Shown: positions 8,231 through 16,675, counted from the first letter of the stretch. The stretch: DNA of 64,000 nucleotides from Hungatella effluvii (GCF_003201875.1 NZ_QJKD01000001.1:310001-374000); one strand, 5' to 3'. Numbers and translations are program-made. The notes: generated by a model from the sequence alone, not told the origin.

Positions 8231-9430
8231 TCAGTACTGAGCATGCTGCTCATATAATTCTCTAAAATCAATAAAGTCTCTCAGCTCCGGCCCGATCAGA
8301 GGTCTGCACCAGCGGATAAATTCCTCTGTCACATCATTGCCTCGTTCGTTCATGCAGGACTCCGGAATGGTCCGTTCGTACATCATGACTTCCTTAATCG
8401 GTATCATCTCCGTGTGCATGCGGTATACACCGTCAGCCTTCTCCGACTCTTCATCACGGATAAATCCGACCATGACGCCGCTCTGGCCCGCTACTGCCGC
8501 CTTTAACGCCTCGCTTCCTGCAAGAACCGCTTCATCCCGGTCCACGGGAGACTGCCATGCAATCGACGCCCTTCCGCAGATACCCGGCTTTTCGCTTCTC
8601 GCCTTAATTCCCAGCTTCTTAATGACCAGTTCTGCTAAATAGGCGCTGACATCTCCATAATACGTGGCCCTTTCCGTCTTGAAGATCGGAGGAACAATGG
8701 GCTCTCCCGCTTCATTTTTCAGGCCCTCGCTGACGACTACTACGACTCCGCCCTTTTCTTCATGGATGCGTTTTACATCCTCTAAAAATTCCGCCTCATG
8801 AAAAGGCCGTTCCGGCAAATAGATCAGATGCGGGGCATCCCCAGGCTTTTTCCTGGCCAGTGCCGATGCCGCAGTGATCCAGCCGGCATTCCGTCCCATG
8901 GCCTCAATGATGCATACGTGAATCGGAAGGGATTTCACATCTACGCCTACCTCGGCGGTCGTGGCCGCTATGTATCTCGCTGCGCTTCCAAAGCCCGGCG
9001 TGTGGTCCGTAATTGCGATATCGTTGTCAATGGTTTTGGGAATTCCAACGACACGGATATCCTCATTCTTACAAACCTCGTAAACACGTCCGCATGTATC
9101 CATGGTTCCATTTCCGCCATTTAACAGCACATACTTAATCTCATACTTCTTAAAAATGGCGACCATGGCCTCGTAATCTTCCTGCTCCAGCGCATACCGG
9201 GACGATCCGATCGCCGTGGCCGGAGTTTCCAGAAGCAGCTTCAGTTTCTCCTCCGGAAATTCCAGAAGATCTAAAAAACGCTCCTTCAATATCCCTTCGC
9301 TTCCCCCAATCGCTGCATAAACCTTATCAATTGTTCCAATTTTCTTCGCTTCCTCTATCACTCCGTAAAGGGAAGAATTGATTACCGCTGTTGGCCCGCC
9401 TCCATGGACAATCAAAACATTTTCCGCCAT
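8231..9430 (-). CDS. 6-phosphofructokinase family protein (PfkA fold)
   Basis: This 399-residue PfkA-superfamily kinase would phosphorylate fructose-6-phosphate or a related ketohexose phosphate. Visible motifs are GGGPTAVINS (10-19), GGNGT (105-109), PKTIDND (131-137) and MGRNAGW (178-184). The usual GGDG/GGDD motif has Asn for the Mg-binding Asp. Gly follows that position, as in ATP enzymes, while Lys in PKTIDND is typical of pyrophosphate-type enzymes, so the phosphoryl donor cannot be assigned. It is first in the operon running to position 1, with GAAAGGTGG before the ATG. The promoter has an extended -10 and a LacI-type site upstream (9490-9542). Confidence 0.88.
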   Translation of the reverse strand: MAENVLIVHGGGPTAVINSSLYGVIEEAKKIGTIDKVYAAIGGSEGILKERFLDLLEFPEEKLKLLLETPATAIGSSRYALEQEDYEAMVAIFKKYEIKYVLLNGGNGTMDTCGRVYEVCKNEDIRVVGIPKTIDNDIAITDHTPGFGSAARYIAATTAEVGVDVKSLPIHVCIIEAMGRNAGWITAASALARKKPGDAPHLIYLPERPFHEAEFLEDVKRIHEEKGGVVVVVSEGLKNEAGEPIVPPIFKTERATYYGDVSAYLAELVIKKLGIKARSEKPGICGRASIAWQSPVDRDEAVLAGSEALKAAVAGQSGVMVGFIRDEESEKADGVYRMHTEMIPIKEVMMYERTIPESCMNERGNDVTEEFIRWCRPLIGPELRDFIDFRELYEQHAQY

Positions 9431-9489
9431 GCTTTTCCACCTTTCTTCTTTTTATTTCTTTTTATGTTTTTGCGTACTTCAATGACTTT

Positions 9490-9542
9490 ATATTAACACA
9501 TTTCAGAGGGGATTTGCGAAGTTTTTACTCAAACGTTTGCGT
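9490..9542 (-). promoter_or_regulatory. Promoter with upstream LacI-type site for the kinase-nagA operon
   Basis: Read on the minus strand, ACGCAAACGTTTGA (9542-9529, containing the palindrome CAAACGTTTG) is followed 33 bases later by AATGTGT directly before TAATAT (9495-9490). This is an extended -10 with no good -35. The same 14-mer, the same 33-base gap and the same AATGTGT occur at the promoter of the 41308 operon. The site would lie at about -46 to -59, a position typical of activation. Confidence 0.8.
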
Positions 9543-9753
9543 GCAGAAATGGAGTTTGTATGATGATGTAAAAAAGAGGATCATGGGATTTATTTGTGAG
9601 CAGAGGATCTATGATATGAGTTATAAATACTTTTAATCTATGTTTTTTATACTTATCATTGTTGTTTTTCTATAGATATGCTATACTACAAAAAGGAAGA
9701 ACCGTGTTACAGGGTGGCGTTGGCCTTCATTCTTTAGAATGGAGGTGATGTCT

Positions 9754-9837
9754 ATGAAATTCGATTTTAAAGACCTGATGGTCTTTGGAATGTTTATTCT
9801 AGCGTTGCTGACATTTATGTATTTGATCTGTCACTGA
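9754..9837 (+). CDS. Holin-like type I toxin peptide
   Basis: This 27-residue peptide reads MKFDFKDLMVFGMFILALLT and then seven more residues ending in CH. GGAGG lies eight bases upstream; an in-frame ATG at 9748 is too close to that site. A short polar start followed by a single membrane span with FGMFILALLT matches the putative holin-like toxin peptides (TxpA/Fst-like) of Firmicutes type I toxin-antitoxin loci, which insert in the membrane and are silenced by an antisense RNA. The 3' region carries a CCACC/GGTGG hairpin and a CCACCTTGTGGGCGG segment, as expected for such loci. It is on the opposite strand to the large operons on each side. Confidence 0.75.
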   Translation: MKFDFKDLMVFGMFILALLTFMYLICH

Positions 9838-9845
9838 CCTACATA

Positions 9846-9935
9846 GAAAAACCACCCCTGAACTTTGGCCGAGCGACGAGGTGGCATTTTCTAAACTCTC
9901 ATAAGGTCAACCCACCTTGTGGGCGGTTGTTCCTC
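9846..9935. ncRNA. 3' structure and probable antisense antitoxin region of the type I locus
   Basis: A hairpin pairs GAAAAACCACC (9846-9856) with GGTGGCATTTTC (9880-9891), giving a terminator-like end for the toxin mRNA. A second GC-rich part around 9913-9931 (CCACCTTGTGGGCGG) could be the terminator or promoter-proximal end of an RNA made from the minus strand. The antisense RNA is inferred from the locus type; no transcript can be proven from sequence. Confidence 0.45.
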
Positions 9936-9991
9936 TTTGTATCTACAATATATCATATTCCCATCAATATTTCAAGGATGCTTTTATATTT

Positions 9992-11026
9992 TTACTCTTC
10001 TGCGGAGTATTTTCTCTCAATCTCCCGATTTTCTTTCGAAGAACGGTAAATATCCAGAACAAGCCCCAGTGTACGTTTCGCATCCTCAGGGTCTGTCTGT
10101 ACCGGGGTTCCTTCCCTTAGACAGCGGTAAAAATCCCGGATCTGAACCTCGTGATAATTTCCCCAGTACGCCTCTCCTTTTACCTCCGGCCCGACGGATG
10201 GAGACACGGTTCTTGGCTCCCGGCCCTTCAACCGAATGACTACTTCATTCTCTGTTAAAAGTGCCGTTCCATGTTCCCCGCTTATCTCTACCCGGATGGG
10301 GCTGTTGCTGGTGTAGTAATTGCATGCGAAAAACGAATAAACCGCACCGTTTTCAAATGTAATGGCTGCGTCCGCCACATCCTCCACCTCAATATTGGTC
10401 AGGATTCTCCGGTCAATATGACCTTTCACCTTTACCGGTTCGCAGCCCATCAGATAACGAACCAGGTCCAGACTGTGGATGGCCTGGTCGATGACCACAC
10501 CGCCGCCCTCCTTCTCCCAGCTTCCCTTCCAGTCACATTCATAATAGGAAGGCGGCCGCCACCAGTTCAGCGTGGAGAACGCACCTGTGATCCGTCCAAA
10601 TTCCCCATTCTCTATCATTCGCTTTACTTCCTGAACGCCTTCAATATAACGGTTCTGAAATATGACGCCCAGCTGCCTTTTATTTTTCTTCGCTGCCGCG
10701 ATCATCAAGTCAGCATCTTCCAGTGACAGCGCGATAGGTTTCTCTGTCAGCACATGAAATCCCGCTTCCAGACATGCAATTACATGCTTCTTATGTAAAA
10801 AATGGGGAGTCAGGACGTGAACCACAGACAGCGGCTGCCTCAGCAGATCCTCCAGCCTGTCGGAATAACCACAACCGGGAAACGCTGCGGCCAGCTGCTC
10901 CGCCCGGCTTAAATCCTTATCCACTGCAAAGACAAGCTCTGCTTCTTCCTTCATATTCTCAAACGCGGCCCTGTAAACCGATGAAATCCTGCCGCATCCA
11001 ATGATACCTGCTTTTATATTTTCCAC
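9992..11026 (-). CDS. Gfo/Idh/MocA family oxidoreductase (paralog 1)
   Basis: This 344-residue NAD(P)-dependent oxidoreductase has the Rossmann motif GIIGCGRISSVY at the N-terminus, the EKPIAL catalytic-lysine motif, and the C-terminal beta-sheet domain. GTG at 11026 is preferred (GAGGA upstream, and it aligns with the GTG start of the paralog at 23243); an earlier GTG at 11044 lacks a site. Family members oxidise or reduce sugar hydroxyl groups, for example glucose C3 or inositol. From FGRITG to TFENG, 85 consecutive residues are identical to the paralog at 22209-23243, and both follow a ROK repressor. It is the last gene of the operon starting at 19016. Substrate unknown. Confidence 0.87.
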   Translation of the reverse strand: MENIKAGIIGCGRISSVYRAAFENMKEEAELVFAVDKDLSRAEQLAAAFPGCGYSDRLEDLLRQPLSVVHVLTPHFLHKKHVIACLEAGFHVLTEKPIALSLEDADLMIAAAKKNKRQLGVIFQNRYIEGVQEVKRMIENGEFGRITGAFSTLNWWRPPSYYECDWKGSWEKEGGGVVIDQAIHSLDLVRYLMGCEPVKVKGHIDRRILTNIEVEDVADAAITFENGAVYSFFACNYYTSNSPIRVEISGEHGTALLTENEVVIRLKGREPRTVSPSVGPEVKGEAYWGNYHEVQIRDFYRCLREGTPVQTDPEDAKRTLGLVLDIYRSSKENREIERKYSAEE

Positions 11027-11060
11027 TTGATTACGAATCCTCACTTATTTTATACAATAC

Positions 11061-12278
11061 TTACTCCTTGATAAAGAACTGTTTGATTGCCAGAGCAGCC
11101 CCGCCTCTGGCACCTGTGAAGGGATTGAAATCGATAAATTCAATCTCGATCTCCTGGTCATTCAGACCAAAGATGTGTTTCTTGGTCTCTTCCAGAAGCC
11201 GCCTTCGGTTTCTCTTTACCTTCATGATATAGCCGTCCACAATGACCAGCGGCGGGCTGATCAGGTTGATGATATTCGCCAGCGCCACGCCGAGATACAT
11301 GACTGCCTCCTCCATGATTTTTACAACCAGCGTATCATTGCATTCCTCCGCCATGATAACGTCCTTCATGGTCATTTCCGCCGGGTCGGGGCACAGCTCT
11401 GTCAGCATCGTGGAGGCGCCTGCGGATACGGCCGCTTTACACCGCTTGAGAATCGCCCGTTCACTGGCCATCTCCTCCAGACAGCCGTTGTGGCCGCAGG
11501 TCTCGCATTTCGGACCGTTGATTTCCACTACCATGTGGCCGGCCTCGCCGGTGCTGGCATTTTCCCCTGTAATCATACGGTTCTTTACCAGCAGCGGGCA
11601 TGCAATACCATAGGAAATCAGATAGTAAGCAAAGGAATCCGGTCTCAGCGTCTTTCCAAACATCTCTTCTCCGGCCGCCCTTATTCTGGCGTTATTTTCG
11701 ATGAGTACCGGGACCTCCAGCCTTCTCGTCAAGTCTCTGGCTATATTTTTATTATTCCAGTTTGTCTTGAAGCTTTCCCTCAAGACACCTGCCTTCGCTT
11801 CCACAAAGCCCGGCAGCCCCACGCCTACGCCAAGTATCTTTTCCATATCCACTCCGCTCCCGGCGATCAGCTTATCAATACTCTGAGCAAGCGCGTCCAT
11901 TTCCTCCACATACTCCCCATTCATGGGAGGATATTTCACGCTGATTTTCTCATTTCCATGGAGATCCAGCATGCAGATTGCCGTCTGATAGGGATTTAAC
12001 TCCACTCCGATGGCATATCTGGCATCTTGGACAAAATCAATTTTTACCGGTCTGCGCCCCAGGGAACGTTCTTCCACATCGGAAGCGTCCGCCGGGAACT
12101 CATACACCAGCCCTCTCTCGATCAGGGAGGTCACGTTCGTCGTAATCGTAGGAGGAGTCAGCGACAGCATCTCTGCAATCTTCCCTCGCGATATAGGGCC
12201 GTACTTATAGATAATTTCTTTTATCAGAGCCTCGTTCTGCTTCTTGACTCTTGGCAGATTTGTACCACGTGCAGTCAT
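11061..12278 (-). CDS. ROK-family transcriptional repressor (NagC/XylR type, copy 1)
   Basis: The 405-residue protein has an N-terminal winged helix-turn-helix (about 15-60; ISRGKIAEMLSLTPPTITTNV) fused to a ROK sugar-sensing domain. The ROK zinc signature is visible: GHMVV, then CETCGHNGCLEE. Such proteins repress sugar operons and release DNA on binding the sugar or its phosphate. GAGGAGG precedes the ATG. The gene lies inside the operon it probably controls. It is close to identical to the copy at 23412-24629. Three promoters (19.1, 32.3 and 36.2 kb) share a TTAGTTT-containing AT-rich site, resembling XylR-type ROK operators, and are the likely targets. Confidence 0.9.
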   Translation of the reverse strand: MTARGTNLPRVKKQNEALIKEIIYKYGPISRGKIAEMLSLTPPTITTNVTSLIERGLVYEFPADASDVEERSLGRRPVKIDFVQDARYAIGVELNPYQTAICMLDLHGNEKISVKYPPMNGEYVEEMDALAQSIDKLIAGSGVDMEKILGVGVGLPGFVEAKAGVLRESFKTNWNNKNIARDLTRRLEVPVLIENNARIRAAGEEMFGKTLRPDSFAYYLISYGIACPLLVKNRMITGENASTGEAGHMVVEINGPKCETCGHNGCLEEMASERAILKRCKAAVSAGASTMLTELCPDPAEMTMKDVIMAEECNDTLVVKIMEEAVMYLGVALANIINLISPPLVIVDGYIMKVKRNRRRLLEETKKHIFGLNDQEIEIEFIDFNPFTGARGGAALAIKQFFIKE

Positions 12279-12296
12279 CTTCTCCTCCTCCCTGTC

Positions 12297-13118
12297 TCAG
12301 CCTTTGATCCCGGAGAAAGTAATTCCTTCGATAAACCGCTTCTGGACAATAAAGTAAATGATAATAACCGGCAGGGTAATCATCAGCGCCGTAGCCATAA
12401 GAAGTGACCACTCTGTCTTATACTGCGTGGTAAACATCTGCAGCCCGATGCTGAGCGTATACCGCTTCTCATCGCTTAAGTAAAGCAGCGGTCCTAAAAA
12501 GTCGTTCCAGGAGTTCATAAACCGGAACAAAGCTACCGTCAACACGCCCGGCACGACCAGGGGCAGCATAATTTTCGCGTAGATATAGAATTCCGAAGCT
12601 CCGTCCACCCGAGCCGCATCTTCCAGATCATGGGGAAGATTCATAAAAAACTGCCGCAGCAAAAAGATCATGAATGGCCTTCCGAAAAAGGACTGGATAA
12701 ACAGAGGCACATACGTTCCGGTCAGACCAATTTTATTAAACAGGATAAAGGTCGGAACCATCGTGACCTCCTGGGGAATCATCATAACCGCTATGGTGAT
12801 AAAAAACAGCAGTTCACGCCCCTTCCACTCCAGCCGGGACAGCCCATAGGCCACTAAGGGGCAGGCGACCACCGTTCCCAGCACATCTAAAACCGCGATC
12901 ACGGCTGTATTGCCCATATAGCGGAAAAACGGAATATAGTTTATTGCCCTGGCAAAATTCTCCCACATGACCGGATTCGGAATCCAAATCGGCGGATTCA
13001 CAAGTACCTGCTGATCCGATTTGAGTGCAGTGGAAAGCATCCAGATAAAAGGAAGCAGGAAGAAAAAACCCAGCCCAATCAGAATCAGATGGATTGGAAG
13101 CTTTTTTAACCGTTTCAT
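12297..13118 (-). CDS. Sugar ABC transporter permease (MalG/UgpE type)
   Basis: The 273-residue protein has six membrane segments and the binding-protein-dependent permease EAA loop (DLEDAARVDGASEFYIYAKIMLPLVVPG), which docks the ATPase. The N-terminal LLPFIWMLSTALK is typical of MalG-type subunits. AGGAGGG precedes the ATG. It pairs with the permease at 13295-14227 and the lipoprotein at 14244-15656. No ATPase is encoded in the cluster, which is common in Clostridia where one MsmK-like ATPase serves several importers. A structured element separates it from the preceding permease gene. Confidence 0.92.
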   Translation of the reverse strand: MKRLKKLPIHLILIGLGFFFLLPFIWMLSTALKSDQQVLVNPPIWIPNPVMWENFARAINYIPFFRYMGNTAVIAVLDVLGTVVACPLVAYGLSRLEWKGRELLFFITIAVMMIPQEVTMVPTFILFNKIGLTGTYVPLFIQSFFGRPFMIFLLRQFFMNLPHDLEDAARVDGASEFYIYAKIMLPLVVPGVLTVALFRFMNSWNDFLGPLLYLSDEKRYTLSIGLQMFTTQYKTEWSLLMATALMITLPVIIIYFIVQKRFIEGITFSGIKG

Positions 13119-13141
13119 TATTAAATCCCTCCTATTCGTAA

Positions 13142-13288
13142 CGATTCAGCCGTGCATCTTCTTGTTTTCGAAAAGCACGAAAACAAGAAGCCCGGGCGTT
13201 CCGCCCTATGTCAGTTTGTACAAAAAAGTGCTTATACAAGCGAGCTTGTAACACACTTTTCCGTACAAACTGCCGCACGGCTGAATCG
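13142..13288 (-). repeat. Structured intra-operon element B
   Basis: A perfect 14-bp outer stem (13142-13155 with 13275-13288) closes a multibranch fold. Inside are a 13-bp hairpin around CTTCTTGTTTTCG, a GGGC-GTTCC-GCCC hairpin, and a long stem (13212-13221 with 13263-13272, continued by AAAAGTG/CACTTTT). The long stem ends in TACAAG-CGAG-CTTGTA (13235-13250). It fills the gap between two permease genes of one transporter and has the same order of parts as elements A and C. Confidence 0.78.
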
Positions 13289-13294
13289 ATACTT

Positions 13295-14227
13295 CTACTC
13301 TTGATAATGCACCCATTTTTTTGAAGTACCGAAGATCACAATGGTGAGAACCAGAATGATCAAAAACAGAATCCAGGCCATTGCCGATGCATACCCCATG
13401 TGCATGTAGCCAAACGCATTGTTGTACAAATGCATGACATAAAAGGTAAGGGAATTAACCGGATTGCCTTCACCGTTCGTAAGTGTATAGGGCAGTGTAA
13501 AGGTCTGCAGGGCGTTTATAACGCCCATGACCACATTGTAGAAAATAACAGGTGTCAGCAGCGGCAGGGTGATGTTGCGAACCCGCTGAAACAGGTTCGC
13601 ACCATCGATCTGCGCCGCCTCGTAATACTCAGGTGATATATCCTGAAGGCCTGCCAGATTAATGATAATGGCCTGCCCAATTCCCCAGGAAGCGATCAGC
13701 ACGAGCGCTGGCTTTGACCAGGTTTCGCTGGCCAGCCAGGGAATCGATGCAATTCCAATCTTATTAAGCAGACTGTTAATGATACCATAATTGGAATCCA
13801 GCAGCCAGCGCCACACCGTGGCGGTAGCAACGACCGGCACCAGCGTAGGGATAAAGAAAACGGTGCGGTAGAGACCAATTAACCGGATCCTGGAATTGAG
13901 CAAAAGCGCAATGACAATTCCAAGAATAATATTGACGGGAACACTGAGCGCCGTGAAATACAGGGTGTTCCAGATACTCTTCCAGAACAGGTTATCCTTT
14001 ACAAGTTCTTTGTAATTTGCCAGCCCGACAAAGGTTCCTCTGTTTAACACACTATAGGATGTAAAGCTGTAGTAGATGGAGGAAAGAAGCGGGTAAGCAT
14101 AAAACAGGAGCAGGCCAAGAATCCACGGTGCCGTAAACAATAACCCCATCCTCGATTTATGGGCCTCAATACCACTTTTCTTAACAAACCTTCCCTGCGC
14201 CCGCCGTACATTGCTGCCACTCTTCAA
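13295..14227 (-). CDS. Sugar ABC transporter permease (MalF/UgpA type)
   Basis: The 310-residue protein has a basic, Ser-rich N-terminus, six membrane segments starting at GLLFTAPWILGLLLFYAYPLL, and the permease EAA loop (EYYEAAQIDGANLFQRVRNITLPLL). The frame starts with TTG at 14227, supported by GAGGTGA six bases upstream and by the absence of an in-frame ATG before the first membrane segment. It forms the translocation channel with the MalG-type subunit at 12297-13118. The gene follows its binding protein by 16 bp. Confidence 0.9.
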   Translation of the reverse strand: MKSGSNVRRAQGRFVKKSGIEAHKSRMGLLFTAPWILGLLLFYAYPLLSSIYYSFTSYSVLNRGTFVGLANYKELVKDNLFWKSIWNTLYFTALSVPVNIILGIVIALLLNSRIRLIGLYRTVFFIPTLVPVVATATVWRWLLDSNYGIINSLLNKIGIASIPWLASETWSKPALVLIASWGIGQAIIINLAGLQDISPEYYEAAQIDGANLFQRVRNITLPLLTPVIFYNVVMGVINALQTFTLPYTLTNGEGNPVNSLTFYVMHLYNNAFGYMHMGYASAMAWILFLIILVLTIVIFGTSKKWVHYQE

Positions 14228-14243
14228 TGGTAATCACCTCTTC

Positions 14244-15656
14244 TCATTCAAGTTTCTTCAGTTCTTCATTGATGGAGACATCCAGGGCTTTCATCAGGTT
14301 CTCAGGCGTATCCTTTTTGTTCAGCGCCGAATCCAGTACCTGGTTTAAGTTATCCCACAGCATCTGTCCGACAGGTACCGGCGGGCGAATTTTCGCAGTA
14401 GATATGTAGTCCATAAATGCCTTATAGTTATCTTTGGAGCCGAATACCTTCTCCGACACGCTCTTACACGGAGACAGGCTGGCGCTGTCTTCCGCCATGA
14501 CGGTCTGTGCTTCGTCGCTCAGTATGTATTTCATAAAATCCATGGAAAGCTCCTGATTGCCTGCTCCGCGTGGAATTACGAACGCCCAGCCGCCTGCCCA
14601 CGTCATATGTTTTCCCTCTTCCTTACTGGGGATCGGGCAGATTCCATAGTTCAAATCCGGGTTATACTGCGCCATGTTGGCAATATCGAAATTTCCTTTG
14701 ACTGCCATGGCCACCTGTCCGGTCACAAACGGGTCCTGCGCTCCGGTACCGAGCCCCGCTGCAAATTCCACAAAGCTCTTTCCGCCAAATTTGTCAGCGA
14801 TATCCACTTCCCACTGAAGTGCTTCGATATTCTCCGCCTTTGCGATCGTCAGCACATTGGCGTCGGCATCGTAGAAGTCCCCGCCAAAGTTCCAGCCCCA
14901 GGTATAAATCGGTTTACCCGCAAATAACCACGGAATGATACCAACCTGCTTATAGGTACTGCCATCCATAATTGTCAGCTTTTCCGCTGCTGCATTTAAT
15001 TCCTCGATCGTAGACGGCGGATTCTCAGGATCCAACCCCGCGGCCGCAAATAAGTCCTTGTTATAGAAAAGTGCGCGGGTATCTCCATTGTAGGGAATCG
15101 AATAGGTGCTGCCCTTGTACTGGGAACCAGACTTGGCCCAGTCGTAAATGCCGTCAAAGGAGGTGCCGGAAGCCGCCATCAAGTCGTCCAGCTTTACAAG
15201 CGCATCCTGCTGGGCCCAGGTCGCAACCTGGAAATTATCCAGCAGCGCCATCTCCGGCGGGCTTCCTGCAGCTATGGAAGCCATCAGCTTATCCATGGTC
15301 TGTGTGTTGCCGCTGGCCTTATTGGCTACAAACTGAAGATTAATCTCCACATTCTTGTCATTCGTCTGGTTGTACATATCGACAACCTTTTCCATCGCAT
15401 CCGTTCCCGGACCGGCGCCCCAGGTATGCCACACGGTCAGAACTGTCTTTTCCCCCTTTGAACTCTCTCCTTTCGGACTCTCTCCCTCCGTATCCTTTGC
15501 CGCTCCGGTAGTTGTCTCTCCTGCTAAAGCCTTCGTAGACTCTGTTTTTCCGGAATTATCTCCGCTGGATACTGTCGTGCCTCCGGCGCAGGCCGTCAGG
15601 GATGAGGCTGCAAGTAATGCGGCCATGCATGCGGCGAGTAAACGTTTGTTTTTCAT
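14244..15656 (-). CDS. Sugar ABC transporter substrate-binding lipoprotein
   Basis: The 470-residue precursor starts at ATG 15656, with GAGGAGG upstream; the longer reading from 15713 overlaps the preceding gene and lacks a site. The signal peptide ends in the lipobox LTACAGG, followed by a Ser/Thr/Lys linker. The body is a family-1 solute-binding protein (YSIPYNGDTRALFYNKDLF, MTWAGGWAFVIPRG). It captures a mono- or oligosaccharide for the permease pair downstream. The cluster context (Pgi-like isomerase, Gfo/Idh/MocA proteins) suggests a glucose-type glycoside, but the ligand is not evident. Confidence 0.9.
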   Translation of the reverse strand: MKNKRLLAACMAALLAASSLTACAGGTTVSSGDNSGKTESTKALAGETTTGAAKDTEGESPKGESSKGEKTVLTVWHTWGAGPGTDAMEKVVDMYNQTNDKNVEINLQFVANKASGNTQTMDKLMASIAAGSPPEMALLDNFQVATWAQQDALVKLDDLMAASGTSFDGIYDWAKSGSQYKGSTYSIPYNGDTRALFYNKDLFAAAGLDPENPPSTIEELNAAAEKLTIMDGSTYKQVGIIPWLFAGKPIYTWGWNFGGDFYDADANVLTIAKAENIEALQWEVDIADKFGGKSFVEFAAGLGTGAQDPFVTGQVAMAVKGNFDIANMAQYNPDLNYGICPIPSKEEGKHMTWAGGWAFVIPRGAGNQELSMDFMKYILSDEAQTVMAEDSASLSPCKSVSEKVFGSKDNYKAFMDYISTAKIRPPVPVGQMLWDNLNQVLDSALNKKDTPENLMKALDVSINEELKKLE

Positions 15657-15690
15657 ATGAAATACCTCCTCTTTACCTTCTATAATTATT

Positions 15691-16542
15691 TTACATAAAG
15701 AAAGAACTGACATGATCTCTTGTCTTTAAGATTCCCCGTTTCACCTTATCCTCCGTGCCTTCCCAGACCGGATCCTCGTGCTCGATGCAGATGGCCCCCT
15801 CATACTTAATCTCATAAAGAGCATCCACAATCCGGCCCCAATCCAGTTCTCCCAGCCCCGGCAGGCGGTGTCTCCACCATTTCCCATTCTGTAAAACGCC
15901 GGTTTGCGCCAGTGCCTCCCGATCCACGACGGTATCCTTGGCATGGACATGGAAAATCCTGTCGGCAAACTGATAGATATTTTTATATGGATCAATGAAC
16001 TGCCAGACGAGATGAGACGGATCGTAGCAGAGCCCCAGCTGCTCACTGTCCACCGCATCAAAAACAGCTTTCCACAGATCCGGTGAGGTGGCAATGTTGC
16101 CCATCATGGGGCAGTTCTCATAACAGAGCTTAACCCCATATTTCTCCGCCAGTTCCACAAACTGCTTCGCCAGTTCCACTACAGCAGGCAGACTCTTCTC
16201 CGGAGCAAATCCCATACCGCCAAAGGATTCCGCCGTAACACCGGTGGAACACACAATCTTTCCGATTCCCATCTCACCGGCAAACCGGATCCGGTCCCGA
16301 AGAGCGCTGCAGTGAAACTCTGCCTCTTCCTTGTCCCTGCTGAGGAAATTACGGCAGTATATCATGGTCCCGACCGATACCTTTCCTTCCCCCAGTACCG
16401 CGTCGAACTGTTCCTTGTCGAGAGGAATCGCCGGCCCCACATCTAACTCGCAGATCCCGTTTTCCCAGGCCCAGTCGGCAATGGTCTTCAAATCCCTGAT
16501 CCCGACACCGGTCAGGCTGTTTGTTAAAAGGCTCATTCTCAT
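15691..16542 (-). CDS. Sugar phosphate isomerase/epimerase (AP endonuclease 2 fold)
   Basis: This 283-residue TIM-barrel protein belongs to the xylose isomerase-like/AP endonuclease family 2 group. Conserved parts include LDVGPAIPL, TMIYCRNFLS, CYENCPM, LCYDPSHLVWQ, HVHAKDT and CIEHEDP, which supply the acidic and His metal ligands. ATG 16542 follows AAGGAGG; upstream reading to 16617 has no site. Family members isomerise or epimerise keto sugars, dehydrate inosose, or open 3-keto glycosides. A clear paralog is at 29558-30436 in the second cluster. Both sit next to a Gfo/Idh/MocA gene, a pairing seen in oxidation-elimination deglycosylation systems. Confidence 0.85.
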   Translation of the reverse strand: MRMSLLTNSLTGVGIRDLKTIADWAWENGICELDVGPAIPLDKEQFDAVLGEGKVSVGTMIYCRNFLSRDKEEAEFHCSALRDRIRFAGEMGIGKIVCSTGVTAESFGGMGFAPEKSLPAVVELAKQFVELAEKYGVKLCYENCPMMGNIATSPDLWKAVFDAVDSEQLGLCYDPSHLVWQFIDPYKNIYQFADRIFHVHAKDTVVDREALAQTGVLQNGKWWRHRLPGLGELDWGRIVDALYEIKYEGAICIEHEDPVWEGTEDKVKRGILKTRDHVSSFFM

Positions 16543-16559
16543 AATATCTTTCCTCCTTG

Positions 16560-16675
16560 TTATGAGCACTTGGCGGTCGTCCTTTGGCCGCCTACGTGCG
16601 ATACATGTCATCTCCACTCAGCGTGCCCCGCTTTATCGGGTATAGCGAGGTCTTTCACGAGCTTAGTGGAGTGGC
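16560..16675 (-). repeat. Structured gap D (related to elements A-C with low certainty)
   Basis: The gap between two genes of the operon holds an 11-bp near-perfect stem (CTCCACTCAGC at 16611-16621 with GCTTAGTGGAG at 16660-16670) around a CCCG/CGGG hairpin. A second helix follows, GCAC plus GGCGG pairing with CCGCC plus GTGC. The fold differs in order from A-C, so membership in that family is uncertain. Confidence 0.45.

Noticed and set aside
11175..11999. 274-codon plus-strand frame inside ROK copy 1
   Set aside because: A third-position effect of the coding strand; similar shadows occur antisense to ROK copy 2.
15645..15656. AAACGTTTG near the start of the binding-protein gene at 15656, resembling the LacI-type site
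   Set aside because: It lies within the first codons, lacks the ACG flank and a promoter at the right distance; judged a chance match.
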